Source: Zobellella iuensis (GTDB taxonomy: Bacteria; Pseudomonadota; Gammaproteobacteria; Enterobacterales; Aeromonadaceae). From it: a stretch of 64,000 nt of DNA. Below the pieces are notes generated by a model. That model worked only from the letters and a program-made list of their open reading frames with translations, had not been told where the DNA came from and did not search any database. Below are positions 24,879-34,610 of this stretch, in pieces. Numbering within the stretch: the first letter of the stretch is position 1; the number at the start of each line of letters is the position of its first letter. Location: contig NZ_JAERTZ010000026.1 of assembly GCF_016746085.1 (NCBI RefSeq), forward strand, positions 434,001 to 498,000. Reading direction: 5' to 3'. A program made the translations under genes and the position numbers.

Positions 24879-26201
24879 TTACATCATGTTCAACAGGGTG
24901 TTGAACAGCTGGTCGGCGGTGCTGATCACCTTGGCGTTGGCCTGGTAGCTCTGCACATAGGTCATCATGTTCATCGCCTCTTCATCCAGGTTGACGCCGC
25001 TCACCCCGTCGCGCCGGGCCTGGGCCTCGGCGCGGATATTATTGGCCGCCGCCGCGTCCGCCTGCCACTGGGCGCTGGTGATGGCGAGCGCGCCCACCAG
25101 GGTGCGAAAGGCTTCGTAACCGCCGTCTTCCAGCGCCAACAGGGCCCGCAGGTTGTCGTTGTTGCCCGGGCCGGCGGCACTGGTGCCCGACAGGGCCAGA
25201 TCCTCCGCCTGCAGCCCTTCCGCCACCCGGATGCTGCCGGCGGCGTCATTGCCGTCCAGGCTGAACAGGGGCCGGCCCGGCTGGCCATGGAGATCCTCGC
25301 CCAGGGCCAGCTGATCGTTGATTTTACCGGCGAAGTCGGCCGCGATGCGGTCGAGCTCTTCCCGGGCCGGCAGCAGCTGCTGGTGCCGGTGCAGGATAAG
25401 GCCGCCCAGGCTGCCGCCGATGCCGCCGTCGAGGGGGAATTCCTGGCCGGCGAAATGGACGCCGATATCCTGATCCTGGCGTTCGATACGGGCCGCCTGG
25501 TTGCCCAGCACCAGGGGCTGGCCCTGGCTCAGGCTGATGTTGAGGGTGCCGTCCTGCTGGCGGGCGGTGCGGATTTCCACCAGGCCGGACAGACGGCGCA
25601 GGGTCTCGTCGCGGCTGTCTTCGAGGACGCCGGTGTTGCCGCCCTTGGCGCCCACCTTCTTGATCTGGTCGTTGAGCTCGGCCAGCTGGGCCAGCAGGCT
25701 GTTGGCCTGGCTGTTGACCGCGTCGGTCTGGTCCAGCACCCGCCGCTGCTGGGCATCCAGCTGGGCGGCCAGGTAGTTGAAACGCTGGGCCAGGGCGCCG
25801 GCGGAGGCGATGATCTGCTGCCGGGGCGCCGTGCTCTGGGGCGTTTCCGCCGCGCTGTGCAGGGCGGCGAAGAAGTTGTTGAGGCCGGGCAGCAGGCTGC
25901 TGTCCGGGCTGCCGAGCACCGTCTCCAGTTGATCCAGGTAGCCGCTCACCTGAGTCCGGTAGCCGGCGTCGGACTCGGCGCGCCACAGCTGCACCGCGAG
26001 AAAGTCGTCGGTCACCCGGCGCAGGCCGGTCACCTGCACGCCGTTGCCGCCCATGACGCCGAAGCCGGACTGGCGGGCGCTCAGCATCACTTCCTGGCGG
26101 GTATAGCCGGGCACGTTCACGTTGGCCACGTTCTGGCTCATGGTGTTGAGGGCGGTCTGGGAGGCCAGCAGGCCCGACAAGCCGTTGTTGATCATTGCCA
26201 T
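24879..26201 (-). CDS. flgK: Hook-filament junction protein FlgK
   Basis: 440 residues, rather short for FlgK (often 450-550), consistent with the compact lateral form. The N-terminus INNGLSGLLASQTALNTMSQ with NVANVNVPGYTRQEV is the rod/hook family signature. The C-terminus YVQSYQANAKVISTADQLFN is the matching helical half. It lies four bases after flgJ. Confidence 0.93.
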   Translation of the reverse strand: MAMINNGLSGLLASQTALNTMSQNVANVNVPGYTRQEVMLSARQSGFGVMGGNGVQVTGLRRVTDDFLAVQLWRAESDAGYRTQVSGYLDQLETVLGSPDSSLLPGLNNFFAALHSAAETPQSTAPRQQIIASAGALAQRFNYLAAQLDAQQRRVLDQTDAVNSQANSLLAQLAELNDQIKKVGAKGGNTGVLEDSRDETLRRLSGLVEIRTARQQDGTLNISLSQGQPLVLGNQAARIERQDQDIGVHFAGQEFPLDGGIGGSLGGLILHRHQQLLPAREELDRIAADFAGKINDQLALGEDLHGQPGRPLFSLDGNDAAGSIRVAEGLQAEDLALSGTSAAGPGNNDNLRALLALEDGGYEAFRTLVGALAITSAQWQADAAAANNIRAEAQARRDGVSGVNLDEEAMNMMTYVQSYQANAKVISTADQLFNTLLNMM

Positions 26202-26205
26202 GGTT

Positions 26206-26592
26206 TTATCCGTTCCTGTTCGCCCTCAGCGGCTGGCTGAAGGCGGCGATGGGCGTCTCCCCACTAGCAACGACCGCAGGCTCCGAATTCTTTAACGGCG
26301 AGCTCAATTGGCTGACCAGCAAGTCCCTCAGGCCGGTCTGCCCCCGGGAAGCCAGGTTCATGGCCGTCTGGCCATCGTACCAGTCGCGCATCATCTCCTC
26401 CCGGGGGCCGGGGGCGAAAGGGCCGTCGGGATCCCGCAGGGCGTCGCTGGCCGAGCGCATCTGCTTGAGCACCTGCTGCAGGAACAGGGCCTCGAACTGT
26501 TCCGCCGCCTGCTCCACCGCCTGTTCGACGGGCTGCTGCTTGAGCTGCTCCAGCCCCTGCCATTGCAGGTAAGTCGCGGTTTGGGTTTTCAT
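26206..26592 (-). CDS. flgJ: Rod-cap protein FlgJ, rod domain only
   Basis: 128 residues. The rod-binding domain is present (EQAAEQFEALFLQQVLKQMR, then RDWYDGQTAMNLASRGQ). The C-terminal muramidase domain of enteric FlgJ (about 150 more residues) is absent. The frame ends cleanly, so this looks like a natural short form, as in other lateral systems. A separate wall-cutting enzyme would then be needed for rod passage. Confidence 0.9.
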   Translation of the reverse strand: MKTQTATYLQWQGLEQLKQQPVEQAVEQAAEQFEALFLQQVLKQMRSASDALRDPDGPFAPGPREEMMRDWYDGQTAMNLASRGQTGLRDLLVSQLSSPLKNSEPAVVASGETPIAAFSQPLRANRNG

Positions 26593-26600
26593 CTGTTCTC

Positions 26601-27710
26601 CTACAACACCACCAGTTCCGCTTCCAGCGCGCCGGCCTCGTTGAGCGCCTGCAGTATCGACATCAAGTCGTCCGGCTTGGCGCCCAGGCTGTTGACCGCC
26701 TGCACTATCTCGTCGAGGGAGGTTCCCTCGGGCCAGACGAACATGCGCCCGTCGTCCTGCTCCACCCGCAGGTCCGACTCGGGCGTGACCGTGGTCTGGC
26801 CCTGGGACAGAGGGTTGGGCTGGCTGACGTTGAAACGCTCGGTGATGGTCACCGTCAGGTTGCCGTGGCTCACCGCCGCGGCGCGCACTTTCACGTCCTG
26901 CCCCACCACCACGGTGCCGGTGCGGCTGTTGAACACCACCCTGGGCCTGTTCTGCCCCATTTCCACCCGGATATCCTCCAGCATCGACATAAAGGTCACC
27001 CGCTGGCGGCTGTCCGCCGGCGCCTGCACTTCGATGGCCCGGGGGCCGGTGGCCCTGGCCACGTCGGGGCCGAACACCTGGTTGATGGCCTGCTCCACGT
27101 TGCGGGCGGTGCGGAAATTGGCGTCCTTGAGGTTGAGGGTCACCATGGGGGTGCTGGCGAAGGTGGACGGAATCTCCTGCTCGATCAGCGCCCCGTTGGG
27201 GATGATGCCGGCGGTAGGCACGTTGACCGTGACCGAGGAGCCGCTGTTGCCCTCGGCCTGCAGGCCACCCACCACCAGGTTGCCCTGGGCCACGGCGTAG
27301 ACCTGGCCATCCACCCCGCGCAAGGGGGTGAGCAGCAGGCTGCCGCCGCGCAGGCTGCGGGCATCGCCGATGGAGGAAACGGTCACGTCCAGGGTCTGGC
27401 CCCGCCCGGCCAGGGCCGGCAGGGTGGCGTGCACCGACACCGCCGCCACGTTCTTCAGCCGGGGATCCGTGCTGTCGGACAGCTGCACCCCGAACTGGCG
27501 CAGCATATTGGTCATGGACTGACCGGTGAACTTCACCTGGCTGCGATCGCCGGTGCCGGACAGCCCCACCACCAGGCCGTAGCCCACCAGCTGGTTGTCG
27601 CGGATGCCCTGCACGTCCACCACGTCCAGCAGCGGGCGTACCCGGGTCTGGGCGTCGGCCAGCACCGGCAGCCAGGCCAGCAACAAGGCCATCAATATCG
27701 GCATTCTCAT
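26601..27710 (-). CDS. flgI: Flagellar P-ring protein FlgI
   Basis: 369 residues, the normal length. A signal peptide ([20 protein letters not shown]) sends it to the periplasm, where it forms the P ring around the rod. Motifs: [31 protein letters not shown] at the mature N-terminus, and [15 protein letters not shown] and [16 protein letters not shown] later. It lies eight bases after flgH. Confidence 0.96.
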   Translation of the reverse strand: MRMPILMALLLAWLPVLADAQTRVRPLLDVVDVQGIRDNQLVGYGLVVGLSGTGDRSQVKFTGQSMTNMLRQFGVQLSDSTDPRLKNVAAVSVHATLPALAGRGQTLDVTVSSIGDARSLRGGSLLLTPLRGVDGQVYAVAQGNLVVGGLQAEGNSGSSVTVNVPTAGIIPNGALIEQEIPSTFASTPMVTLNLKDANFRTARNVEQAINQVFGPDVARATGPRAIEVQAPADSRQRVTFMSMLEDIRVEMGQNRPRVVFNSRTGTVVVGQDVKVRAAAVSHGNLTVTITERFNVSQPNPLSQGQTTVTPESDLRVEQDDGRMFVWPEGTSLDEIVQAVNSLGAKPDDLMSILQALNEAGALEAELVVL

Positions 27711-27718
27711 GGCAACTC

Positions 27719-28390
27719 CTAAAGGGGGAACCAGCTGCTGTTGAAGAAACGACTCAGCCAGCCGGCCTGGTTGGTGTCGGCCAGGGCGCCGCGCCCGGCA
27801 TAGGTGATGCGGGCGTCGGCCAACCGCAGGGACGACACCCGGTTCTGGCCGTCGATATCATCCACCCGCACCAGGCCGTTCAGGCGCACGTATTCGTCGC
27901 CCTGATTCAGCTTGATCCATTTCTCGCCCCGCACCCGCAGCACGCCGTTGGGCAGCACTTCCGCCACCGTCACCGTGATGGAGCCGGACAGGGCGTTCTG
28001 CTGGCTGGTGCTGGCGGAGCCCCGGAAGTCCCGGTCCACCGCTCCGTCCAGGGTCAGGTTGGTCCTGAGCTTGCGCCCCACCATGGGTGCCGGGATGTCG
28101 ATGCCGCTGCTCTTGTCCATGCTGGTGTCGGCCTTCTTGCTGGACTGGGTGCGCTCTTCCAGGGTGATGGTCAGAATATCGCCCACCCGATAGGCCCGCC
28201 GGTCCTGGAACAGGGTGATCATGGAGTGCTGGTTGAAGGCGCTGCCATCCCGGTGCTGTTCCTGCGGCGATACCTGGCCCAGGGTCGGGGCCCAGTCTTC
28301 CTCGCCCGGCTCCGGCGGGATCAACTCATAGGTAGTGCAGCCGGCCAGCCCCAGCAGGCCGGCCCACAGCCAGTGCCTGGCGCTCTTCAT
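27719..28390 (-). CDS. flgH: Flagellar L-ring lipoprotein FlgH
   Basis: 223 residues from the ATG at 28390, which overlaps the flgG stop by one base. A longer open frame upstream is flgG read out of phase. The lipoprotein signal LLGLAGC gives lipidated Cys18. FlgH forms the L ring in the outer membrane; [21 protein letters not shown] and a C-terminal [18 protein letters not shown] support the call. Confidence 0.95.
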   Translation of the reverse strand: MKSARHWLWAGLLGLAGCTTYELIPPEPGEEDWAPTLGQVSPQEQHRDGSAFNQHSMITLFQDRRAYRVGDILTITLEERTQSSKKADTSMDKSSGIDIPAPMVGRKLRTNLTLDGAVDRDFRGSASTSQQNALSGSITVTVAEVLPNGVLRVRGEKWIKLNQGDEYVRLNGLVRVDDIDGQNRVSSLRLADARITYAGRGALADTNQAGWLSRFFNSSWFPL

Positions 28391-29175
28391 CAAAGCGCCT
28401 GGCTCACGAACTTGAGCATCTGATCGGCGGCGGACACCACCTTGGCGTTCATCTCGTAGGCGCGCTGGGTGGTGATCATGTCCACCATCTCCTCCACCAC
28501 GTTGACGTTGGAGCCTTCCAGGGTGCCCTGCTTGAGGGTGCCCAGGGCGTCGTCCCCGGCCTGGCCCTCGAGGGGCTCGCCGGAAGAGCCGGTCTGGCGG
28601 TAGAGGTTGCCGCCCATGGCCTCCAGCCCCGCCGGGTTGGCGAAGTTCACCAGGGTGATAAGCCCCAGTTCCTGGGGATCGGCCTGGCCGGCCAGCGTGG
28701 CGGTGACGGTGCCGTTGGCGCCCACCGCCACATTGATGGCGTTTTCCGGTATCTCTATCTGCGGCACCAGGGGCAGGCCCTCGGCGTTGACCATCAGCCC
28801 CTCGGCGTTGCGGTGGAACTGGCCATTGCGGGTATAGACCAGCTCGCCGTTGGGCCGCTCTATCTGGAAGAAGCCCTGGCCGACGATGGCCAGGTCCAGC
28901 TCCTGGCCGGTGTTCTGGAAGCTGCCGGTGGTGAACACCTTCTGGGTGCCGACCACCTTGACGCCGTTGCCCATCTGGATGCCGGAGGGCACCTGGTTCT
29001 GCTGATCCGCCGCCGCCCCGGGCTGGCGCTGCACCTGGTAGAACAGATCCTCGAAGGCCACTCTGTCCCGCTTGAAACCCACGGTATTGACGTTGGCCAG
29101 GTTGTTGGAAATGGCGGTCATGCGCGCATCCTGCGCGCTCAGACCGGTTTTGCTTACCCATAAGGCTGAATGCAT
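28390..29175 (-). CDS. flgG: Distal rod protein FlgG
   Basis: 261 residues, the standard length. The N-terminal NNLANVNTVGFKRDRVAFEDLFYQ and C-terminal EEMVDMITTQRAYEMNAKVVS are diagnostic of FlgG. It builds the distal rod through the P and L rings. It is 40 bp after flgF and overlaps flgH by one base. Confidence 0.96.
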   Translation of the reverse strand: MHSALWVSKTGLSAQDARMTAISNNLANVNTVGFKRDRVAFEDLFYQVQRQPGAAADQQNQVPSGIQMGNGVKVVGTQKVFTTGSFQNTGQELDLAIVGQGFFQIERPNGELVYTRNGQFHRNAEGLMVNAEGLPLVPQIEIPENAINVAVGANGTVTATLAGQADPQELGLITLVNFANPAGLEAMGGNLYRQTGSSGEPLEGQAGDDALGTLKQGTLEGSNVNVVEEMVDMITTQRAYEMNAKVVSAADQMLKFVSQAL

Positions 29176-29215
29176 GCTGTTATCCTGTTGATTGATTCAA
29201 AATCACGGCCGCGGC

Positions 29216-29944
29216 TCAGCTGCCGCGGATCAGCCGGGCACCGGCCCGGGCCTGGTCGTCGGCGGCCTTCATCACGTTGACCTGCAGCTCGAACTGGCGC
29301 CCCAGGGCCATGGTGTGCACCATCTCTTCCACCACGTTGACGTTGGCGCCTTCCAGGTGGCCCTGCTTGAGCACCACCTCGTCGTCCTGTTCCAGTTGCG
29401 GGCCCCGCTCGGGGTAGAAGAGGCCGTCCAGCCCCTTCTGCAGATCCCCGGCCTCGGGCAGCACCAGCTTGATGCGGCCCCCTTCCACCAGGGCGCCGCC
29501 CCCCGGCGGGGTCAGGCTGAGGGTGCCGTCGGCGCCGATGTCTATCTTGCTGAACTCGGGCAGCACCAGGGGGCCGCCGTCGCCCACCACCGGGTAGCCG
29601 TTGATGGTCAGCTCCCCCTCGGGGCTGACCAGCATATTGCCGGCCCGGGTGTAGGCCTCCTGCTCGCCGTTTTGCACGGCGATAAAGCCCTCGCCCTGGA
29701 CGGCGATGTCCAGATCCCGGCCGGTCTGCTGCAACAACCCCGGCGCCATATTGGTGCCGGCCGGCTGGCTCTGGGCCAGGGCCCGGGTGCGCAGGCCGTC
29801 GCCGGCCAGGAAATGGGCCGAGGCCTGCTCGTAGTCGGCCCGAAAACCCTGGGTGTTGGCGTTGGCCAGGTTGTTGGCCCTGATGGCCTGGGCCATCATG
29901 CTGTGCTGGGCCCCCGACATGGCGGTGTATAGCAGGCGATCCAT
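29216..29944 (-). CDS. flgF: Proximal rod protein FlgF
   Basis: 242 residues. N-terminus MDRLLYTAMSGAQHSMMAQ followed by NNLANANTQGFRADY, and C-terminus EEMVHTMALGRQFELQVNVMKAADD, match FlgF. It is part of the proximal rod. It lies ten bases after flgE. Confidence 0.94.
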   Translation of the reverse strand: MDRLLYTAMSGAQHSMMAQAIRANNLANANTQGFRADYEQASAHFLAGDGLRTRALAQSQPAGTNMAPGLLQQTGRDLDIAVQGEGFIAVQNGEQEAYTRAGNMLVSPEGELTINGYPVVGDGGPLVLPEFSKIDIGADGTLSLTPPGGGALVEGGRIKLVLPEAGDLQKGLDGLFYPERGPQLEQDDEVVLKQGHLEGANVNVVEEMVHTMALGRQFELQVNVMKAADDQARAGARLIRGS

Positions 29945-29954
29945 GGGCTAGTCC

Positions 29955-31535
29955 TTAAAACGAGTTGAACAGTACCTGGGTCATCTTGTCGGCGGTGCTG
30001 ATGCTCTTAGAGTTGGCCTGGTAGTTGCGCTGGGCCGTCATCAGGTTGACCAGCTCGCCGGTCAGCTCCACGTTGGAACCTTCATAAGCGCCCGCGGTCA
30101 GGCTGCCCAGCACGCCGGTGCCGGGCTCGCCGATGACCGCCGCGCCCGAGGCGAAGCTCTGATGCCAGCTGGTGTCGTCGCCCTGGCGCAGGCCGTCGGG
30201 GTTGGCGAAATGAGCCATCACCACCTTGCCCTTGAGCTGATCCTGGCCGTTGGTGAACACCGCGTACATGTTGCCGTTGGACTCGAAACGCACGCCCGCC
30301 AGCTCGCCGGCGGTATAGCCGTCGTGCTGGTTGCGGGACACGTTGAAGTCGGCGGCGAATTGGGTCATGCGGGCCGGATTCAGGCTCACTTCCATGGCCT
30401 CGGCGCCGGCCGGGGCATAATTGAGGGTGATATTGCCCGCCGGGGTGGCCAGGGAACCGTCGGTGTTGAAGGTCAGCGCCTGGACGGTTCCCACCGCTTT
30501 ACCATCTATCCGATAATTCACTTCCCAGCTATTGCTGCTCGGATCACCATCAGCCTGGTTAAGGGACATATTGAAGCCAGAAGCATGCTGGGTCATACCG
30601 GAGTGATCCAAGGCGATAATCATTTTGGTAGCCCCTTCCGGCTCGTACTCCAGGGTAAGACTGCCTGGGCTTGCCAGAGTACCAGCGGGATTGAAGGTGA
30701 GATTTTGGGGCGTACTTACTGCCTTACCGTCAATATAGTAGTGCGCCTCCCAGGTATCGGCGCCGGTCTTGACGAAATACTGAGTCATCACATGGCTATT
30801 GCCCCGGGAATCAAACAGCTCGCTGGAGCGGGAGAAGTTATAGCTGCTGGAATTGGTCGGAGCGAACGCATTTTCCGGGATGGTCGCGTCAGCATTCAGG
30901 TTGGCCGCAAAATTCAGTTGGGTGCTGGCCGTACCCGGCATTTTGACGAAATACTGGGTCAGCACATGGCGGGTGCCGAGGGAGTCGTACAGTTCGCTGG
31001 ACTGGGAGAAGTTGTAGCTGCTGGCCTCCGCCGTATCGAAGGCGCCGGTGGGAGCCACCGCATCGGCCTTGAGGTTGGCGACAAAATCGAGCCGGGTGCT
31101 GGCCTGGGCCGGCAGGTTGGCCACGTCCACCCGCAGATCCTGCACCACGCCCTGGATCAGCTGGCCAGCCTCATCGGCCATATAGCCCTGCAACCGCATG
31201 CCGTTGTTGGCCACGATGAAGTTGTCCGCGTCCCGGTTGAAGGTGCCGGCCCGGGTATAGGCGCTCTGGCCGTTCAGGCTGGTCATGAAGAAGCCGTTGC
31301 CGGAAATGGCCAGGTCGAGGGAGCGGCCGGTGTTGACCACGTCGCCGTCCCGCTCGAAGTTCTGGGACACGTTGTTCACCTCCACCCCGCCGGGCTGGCC
31401 GCCGCCGTAGACGGCGGCGAATTCGGCCCGGGCGCTCTTGAAGCCGGCGGTGGATACGTTGGCGATATTGTGGCTGATCACGCCGAGCGACTGGTTGGTC
31501 GCGCGCAGCCCGCTCAGACCTATGTTGTAAGACAT
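29955..31535 (-). CDS. flgE: Hook protein FlgE with internal duplications
   Basis: 526 residues, about 100 more than a usual FlgE. The ends are normal ([20 protein letters not shown] at the start and [20 protein letters not shown] at the end). In the middle, residues 146-198 are repeated at 204-256 ([20 protein letters not shown] versus [20 protein letters not shown]), and 261-330 at 336-406 ([18 protein letters not shown] versus [18 protein letters not shown]). Both lie in the surface D2-type domain. The DNA over 30480-30920 is more A/T-rich than its surroundings. The hook should still work, since the duplications are in frame. Confidence 0.94.
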   Translation of the reverse strand: MSYNIGLSGLRATNQSLGVISHNIANVSTAGFKSARAEFAAVYGGGQPGGVEVNNVSQNFERDGDVVNTGRSLDLAISGNGFFMTSLNGQSAYTRAGTFNRDADNFIVANNGMRLQGYMADEAGQLIQGVVQDLRVDVANLPAQASTRLDFVANLKADAVAPTGAFDTAEASSYNFSQSSELYDSLGTRHVLTQYFVKMPGTASTQLNFAANLNADATIPENAFAPTNSSSYNFSRSSELFDSRGNSHVMTQYFVKTGADTWEAHYYIDGKAVSTPQNLTFNPAGTLASPGSLTLEYEPEGATKMIIALDHSGMTQHASGFNMSLNQADGDPSSNSWEVNYRIDGKAVGTVQALTFNTDGSLATPAGNITLNYAPAGAEAMEVSLNPARMTQFAADFNVSRNQHDGYTAGELAGVRFESNGNMYAVFTNGQDQLKGKVVMAHFANPDGLRQGDDTSWHQSFASGAAVIGEPGTGVLGSLTAGAYEGSNVELTGELVNLMTAQRNYQANSKSISTADKMTQVLFNSF

Positions 31536-31554
31536 GAGTGTGCTCCTTGATGGG

Positions 31555-32211
31555 TTAGGGCTGACCGAACTCGGTTACCCGGAATAACGACACCTGGCCG
31601 ATGCCGGCCAGGCTGAGCATGATCTCGCCCCCGCCGCCGGGCAGGCTGACCTTCTCGACGGTACGGGACAGATAGGGCGCCAGGGGCGTCGTCCGGCCGT
31701 CCTGGTGGGCCTGGACCCGGAACTGGTAGTCGCCGGCCTTGAGTTCCGGCAGGTTGAAGCCGACCTCGCCGCTGACCCCGCCCCACTCCTGTTCGTACAC
31801 GGCTTTGCCCGCGCCATCGAACACCGTCAGGGTCAGTTGCTGGGTACCCGCCGGCACCGGAATACGGCCCTGCAGGGCTTCCGCCTCGCTCAGGCTGATG
31901 CTCTGGGCCGGCACCGTCACCTGCTTGCCCATCAGGGAAGTGCTGCCCAGCACCTGCAGGGTATCGAGCAGGGTGGCCTGCTGCTGGCCCTGCATCTTCA
32001 TCTGCTCTATGCCTTCCACCATGCTGAACTGGGCCAGCTGGCTGACGTACTGGGTGCCGTCCATCGGATTGAGCGGATCCTGGTTGTTGATCTGGGCCAC
32101 CATCATCTGCAGGAACTCGCTGCGCAGGCTGCCGATGTCGTTGCCGGGGCTGATGTTGCCCAGGGTCGAGCCCATGGCGCCGTCCAGGCCGTTGATGCTT
32201 GCCAATGCCAT
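31555..32211 (-). CDS. flgD: Hook cap/assembly protein FlgD
   Basis: 218 residues. The N-terminal [31 protein letters not shown] is a textbook FlgD signature, and a C-terminal Ig-like FlgD domain follows. It caps the growing hook. It is two bases after flgC and 19 before flgE. Confidence 0.95.
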   Translation of the reverse strand: MALASINGLDGAMGSTLGNISPGNDIGSLRSEFLQMMVAQINNQDPLNPMDGTQYVSQLAQFSMVEGIEQMKMQGQQQATLLDTLQVLGSTSLMGKQVTVPAQSISLSEAEALQGRIPVPAGTQQLTLTVFDGAGKAVYEQEWGGVSGEVGFNLPELKAGDYQFRVQAHQDGRTTPLAPYLSRTVEKVSLPGGGGEIMLSLAGIGQVSLFRVTEFGQP

Positions 32212-32213
32212 GA

Positions 32214-32633
32214 TCAGCGCTGCCCCAGGTTGAGCAGCCCCTGCTGCATGCTGTTGACCCGGCCTATGACTTCCACCGCCGACTCGAAGCTGCGGGAGGC
32301 GGACATCATGTCGGCCATCTCCTCCATCACATTCACCCCGGCGTGATAGACATAGCCGTCGTTGTCGGCCAGGGGATGATCCGGCTGGTGGCGCCGCTCG
32401 GGCACCCGGTCGGACTGGAGTACACCGGCGATATTGACCTTGGCCCCCTGCAGCTCGCCGGTCTGGGCCTGCTGGTAGAGGGTGGCGAACACCGGCTTGA
32501 TGGCCCGGTAGGCTTCCTTCTCTGAGGCCGCCACCGAGCCGGCATTCGCCAGGTTGGAGGCCACCGTATTCATGCGGCTGGTCTGCGCCTGCAGGGCGCT
32601 GGCCGCGATGTCATAAACGCCGCTAAACGACAT
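32214..32633 (-). CDS. flgC: Proximal rod protein FlgC
   Basis: 139 residues. MSFSGVYDIAASALQAQTSRMNTVASNLANAGS and the C-terminal NVMEEMADMMSASRSFESAVEVI are typical FlgC. The ATG at 32633 is preferred over an in-frame TTG two codons upstream, because AAGGA then lies at normal spacing. It lies two bases after flgB. Confidence 0.94.
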   Translation of the reverse strand: MSFSGVYDIAASALQAQTSRMNTVASNLANAGSVAASEKEAYRAIKPVFATLYQQAQTGELQGAKVNIAGVLQSDRVPERRHQPDHPLADNDGYVYHAGVNVMEEMADMMSASRSFESAVEVIGRVNSMQQGLLNLGQR

Positions 32634-32635
32634 GA

Positions 32636-33001
32636 TCAACGTCCTTCTATGGCCTGGTTCAGGCCCCGTAGCTTGATGTTCAGGAAAGTCAGGCTGGTCT
32701 GAAAATCCATGGCATTTTCGGCGAAGGCAGTCTGCTCCACCGACAGCTCCACCGTGTTGCCGTCCTGGGACGGCTGGTAGGGAATACGGTACAGGCTCTC
32801 GGCGGCCCCTCCCGGCTTGCTGTGCCCTTGTTCCAGCTGCCGGGCGGTATGCTGCAGCACCGCCCGGTAGTCGATATCCCGGGCCTGGTAGCCGGGGGTG
32901 TCCACGTTGGCCAGGTTGCCCGCCAGTAATTGTGTTCTGTCCATCCTGAGCGATAATGCGTAGGGATGAATGCCAAGCGCCTTGTCCAGCCCCAGGGCCA
33001 T
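32636..33001 (-). CDS. flgB: Proximal rod protein FlgB
   Basis: 121 residues. The segment RTQLLAGNLANVDTPGYQARDIDY and the C-terminal TSLTFLNIKLRGLNQAIEGR (in the form read here) identify FlgB. It opens the flgBCDEFGHIJKL-lafW operon and is divergent from flgA. Confidence 0.94.
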   Translation of the reverse strand: MALGLDKALGIHPYALSLRMDRTQLLAGNLANVDTPGYQARDIDYRAVLQHTARQLEQGHSKPGGAAESLYRIPYQPSQDGNTVELSVEQTAFAENAMDFQTSLTFLNIKLRGLNQAIEGR

Positions 33002-33042
33002 CCGCTTTCCTTATGTACTTGCCAAGTCGATGGGCCTGTTAT

Positions 33043-33060
33043 AAACAAGATTTATGCCAC
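33043..33060 (-). promoter_or_regulatory. Possible sigma-54 promoter of the flgB operon
   Basis: On the minus strand GTGGCATAAATCTTGTTT resembles TGGCAC-N5-TTGCW but has T in place of C in both halves. It would put the start about 33 bp before flgB. LafK-dependent sigma-54 control would fit, but the match is imperfect. Confidence 0.35.
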
Positions 33061-33082
33061 TAATTAAAATTTATAAAATTCA

Positions 33083-33826
33083 ATGAATTACCTAATCAAC
33101 ATCCTGGCTTTCCGCCGTTCAGGGGAAGCCCGGCTTCCGCCCGGAAGCGCCCTGCTGCTGTGCCTGCTGCTCGCCCTGCCGGTGCGGGCCGAACTGGCCG
33201 ACGATCTGCACCGGGAGGCGGAGCAACGCCTGCGGCTGCACGCCGAGCAACAGCAGTGGCCGCCCTACCAGGCCGACATGGCACCCTGGCTGCCCGCCGG
33301 CGCCGCCCACCTGCCCGCATGCAGCCAGCCGCCGCAATTCACCCCGGCCCAGCCGGACGCCCGCCCCTGGGGGCGCATCCCCTACCTGATCCACTGCCCC
33401 GACAGCCCCGGCTGGCAGACCCGGGCCAGGGTACTGGTGCGGGTACGGTTGCCGGTATGGGTGGCGACGGAGCCCCTGTCCCGGCAGCAGGAGCTGGCTT
33501 CCGCCCGGCTCGAGCTGCAGGCCATGGACATAGGCCGGCTGCACCGGGGCTTTATCAGCGGCCCCCGCCCCGGGCAGCAACGGCTGCTGCGGGATCTGCC
33601 GGCCGGCGAGCCGCTCTACCCGGCCCTGCTGGCCCCGGCCTGGCTGGTGCGCCGGGGAGAGGCGGTGGTGATAGAGGCGGTGGGCGAGAGCTTCACCATC
33701 AGCACCCGGGGCCAGGCCCTGGACAACGGTGCCGAGCGGGAGCTGATCCGGGTGCGCAACAGCGACTCGGGCCAGGAAATCCAGGCCCGGGTGGTGGGCG
33801 CCAACCGGGTGCGGACCCTGTTGTGA
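33083..33826 (+). CDS. flgA: P-ring assembly chaperone FlgA
   Basis: 247 residues. A long N-region leads to a signal peptide core (SALLLCLLLALPVRA, about 22-36). The C-terminal SAF/FlgA domain shows LVRRGEAVVIEAVGESFTIS and GQEIQARVVGANRVRTLL. It helps FlgI form the P ring in the periplasm. No ribosome site is obvious at the ATG. It is divergent from flgB and followed by flgM. Confidence 0.92.
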   Translation: MNYLINILAFRRSGEARLPPGSALLLCLLLALPVRAELADDLHREAEQRLRLHAEQQQWPPYQADMAPWLPAGAAHLPACSQPPQFTPAQPDARPWGRIPYLIHCPDSPGWQTRARVLVRVRLPVWVATEPLSRQQELASARLELQAMDIGRLHRGFISGPRPGQQRLLRDLPAGEPLYPALLAPAWLVRRGEAVVIEAVGESFTISTRGQALDNGAERELIRVRNSDSGQEIQARVVGANRVRTLL

Positions 33827-33894
33827 TTGAAATTCAAGTTTTTCCACCCCCGGGTCGTTATGCAGATACAGCAGCGGATAACAGGTATGGTGTT

Positions 33895-34176
33895 ATGAAA
33901 ATCTCCCCCCAGAGGATAGGCGCCCTCGGCCCCCTCTCCTCCCAGGACGACAGTCGGAAAGGCCCGGCGACCGGGGCCTCGCCCCGGCAGGACTCGGCGC
34001 CCCGGCTCAGCCGGGAACTGAAGATGGTGCAGCAGGCGCGGGCGCAGCTGGATGCCCTGCCGGAAGTGGATATGGAAAAAGTGGCCATGCTGCGCCAGGC
34101 CATCGCCGACAATGCCCTGCCCCTGGATATGGACGCCCTGTCCAGAGCCATCGTAGATCTGCACGGCAAGTCATGA
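33895..34176 (+). CDS. flgM: Anti-sigma-28 factor FlgM
   Basis: 93 residues, the usual size. The C-terminal half (SRELKMVQQARAQLDALPEV followed by DMEKVAMLRQAIADNALPLD) is the conserved sigma-28-binding region. It should hold LafS inactive until the hook is complete, then be exported. The ATG at 33895 gives the family N-terminus MKISPQRI, although the frame is open far upstream. It ends in a four-base overlap with flgN. Confidence 0.9.
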   Translation: MKISPQRIGALGPLSSQDDSRKGPATGASPRQDSAPRLSRELKMVQQARAQLDALPEVDMEKVAMLRQAIADNALPLDMDALSRAIVDLHGKS

Positions 34177-34595
34177 GCAGGGCGAAACTGGAACAGCTCT
34201 GGCAGTTACTCAAGCTGGAACTGGAAGGCTACAGCCAGCTGCACCAGATGCTGCTGCAGCAGGGACGGCTGCTGATCGGGCAGGATCACCAGGGCCTGCT
34301 GGTGCACAACCCCCGCCAGCTTCAGCTTTCCAGGCGGCTGAACGAACTTGGCGAACGGCGGGAAGTCCTCTCGCGGGAACTGAGCGGAACCCATGGCGGC
34401 GCGGCCATCGAACGGCTGTGCCGGCAACTGCCCGACAAGCCGGCCCGGGAATTGAGCCGGCAATGGCAGGAGCTGCTGGCGACCGCCGGCCACTGCAAGC
34501 AGTTGAACGACGGCAACGGCCGGCTGCTGGCCAGCCAGAAGGAATGGCTGGAGCGTCACCTAGAACTGAGCGCCCCCACCTACGCACCGGACTGA
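34173..34595 (+). CDS. flgN: FlgK/FlgL export chaperone FlgN
   Basis: 140 residues, helical, with LWQLLKLELEGYSQLHQMLLQQG at the N-terminus as in FlgN. It overlaps flgM by ATGA and so is translationally coupled. It is the last gene before the palindrome array, which separates it from the convergent fliJ. Confidence 0.85.
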   Translation: MSRAKLEQLWQLLKLELEGYSQLHQMLLQQGRLLIGQDHQGLLVHNPRQLQLSRRLNELGERREVLSRELSGTHGGAAIERLCRQLPDKPARELSRQWQELLATAGHCKQLNDGNGRLLASQKEWLERHLELSAPTYAPD

Positions 34596-34610
34596 CTGGT
34601 TGGCCGACTT

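Noticed and set aside
22863-26240. A 1125-codon open frame on the plus strand over lafW-flgL-flgK
   Set aside because: It is antisense to clear flagellar genes, with no start signal and no domain features.
32636-32639. TTG start for flgC
   Set aside because: It would sit directly on the AAGGACG ribosome site; the ATG at 32633 has normal spacing.
33043-33060. Firm sigma-54 promoter for flgB
   Set aside because: Both halves deviate from consensus (TGGCAT and TTGTT), so it is listed only as a low-confidence site.
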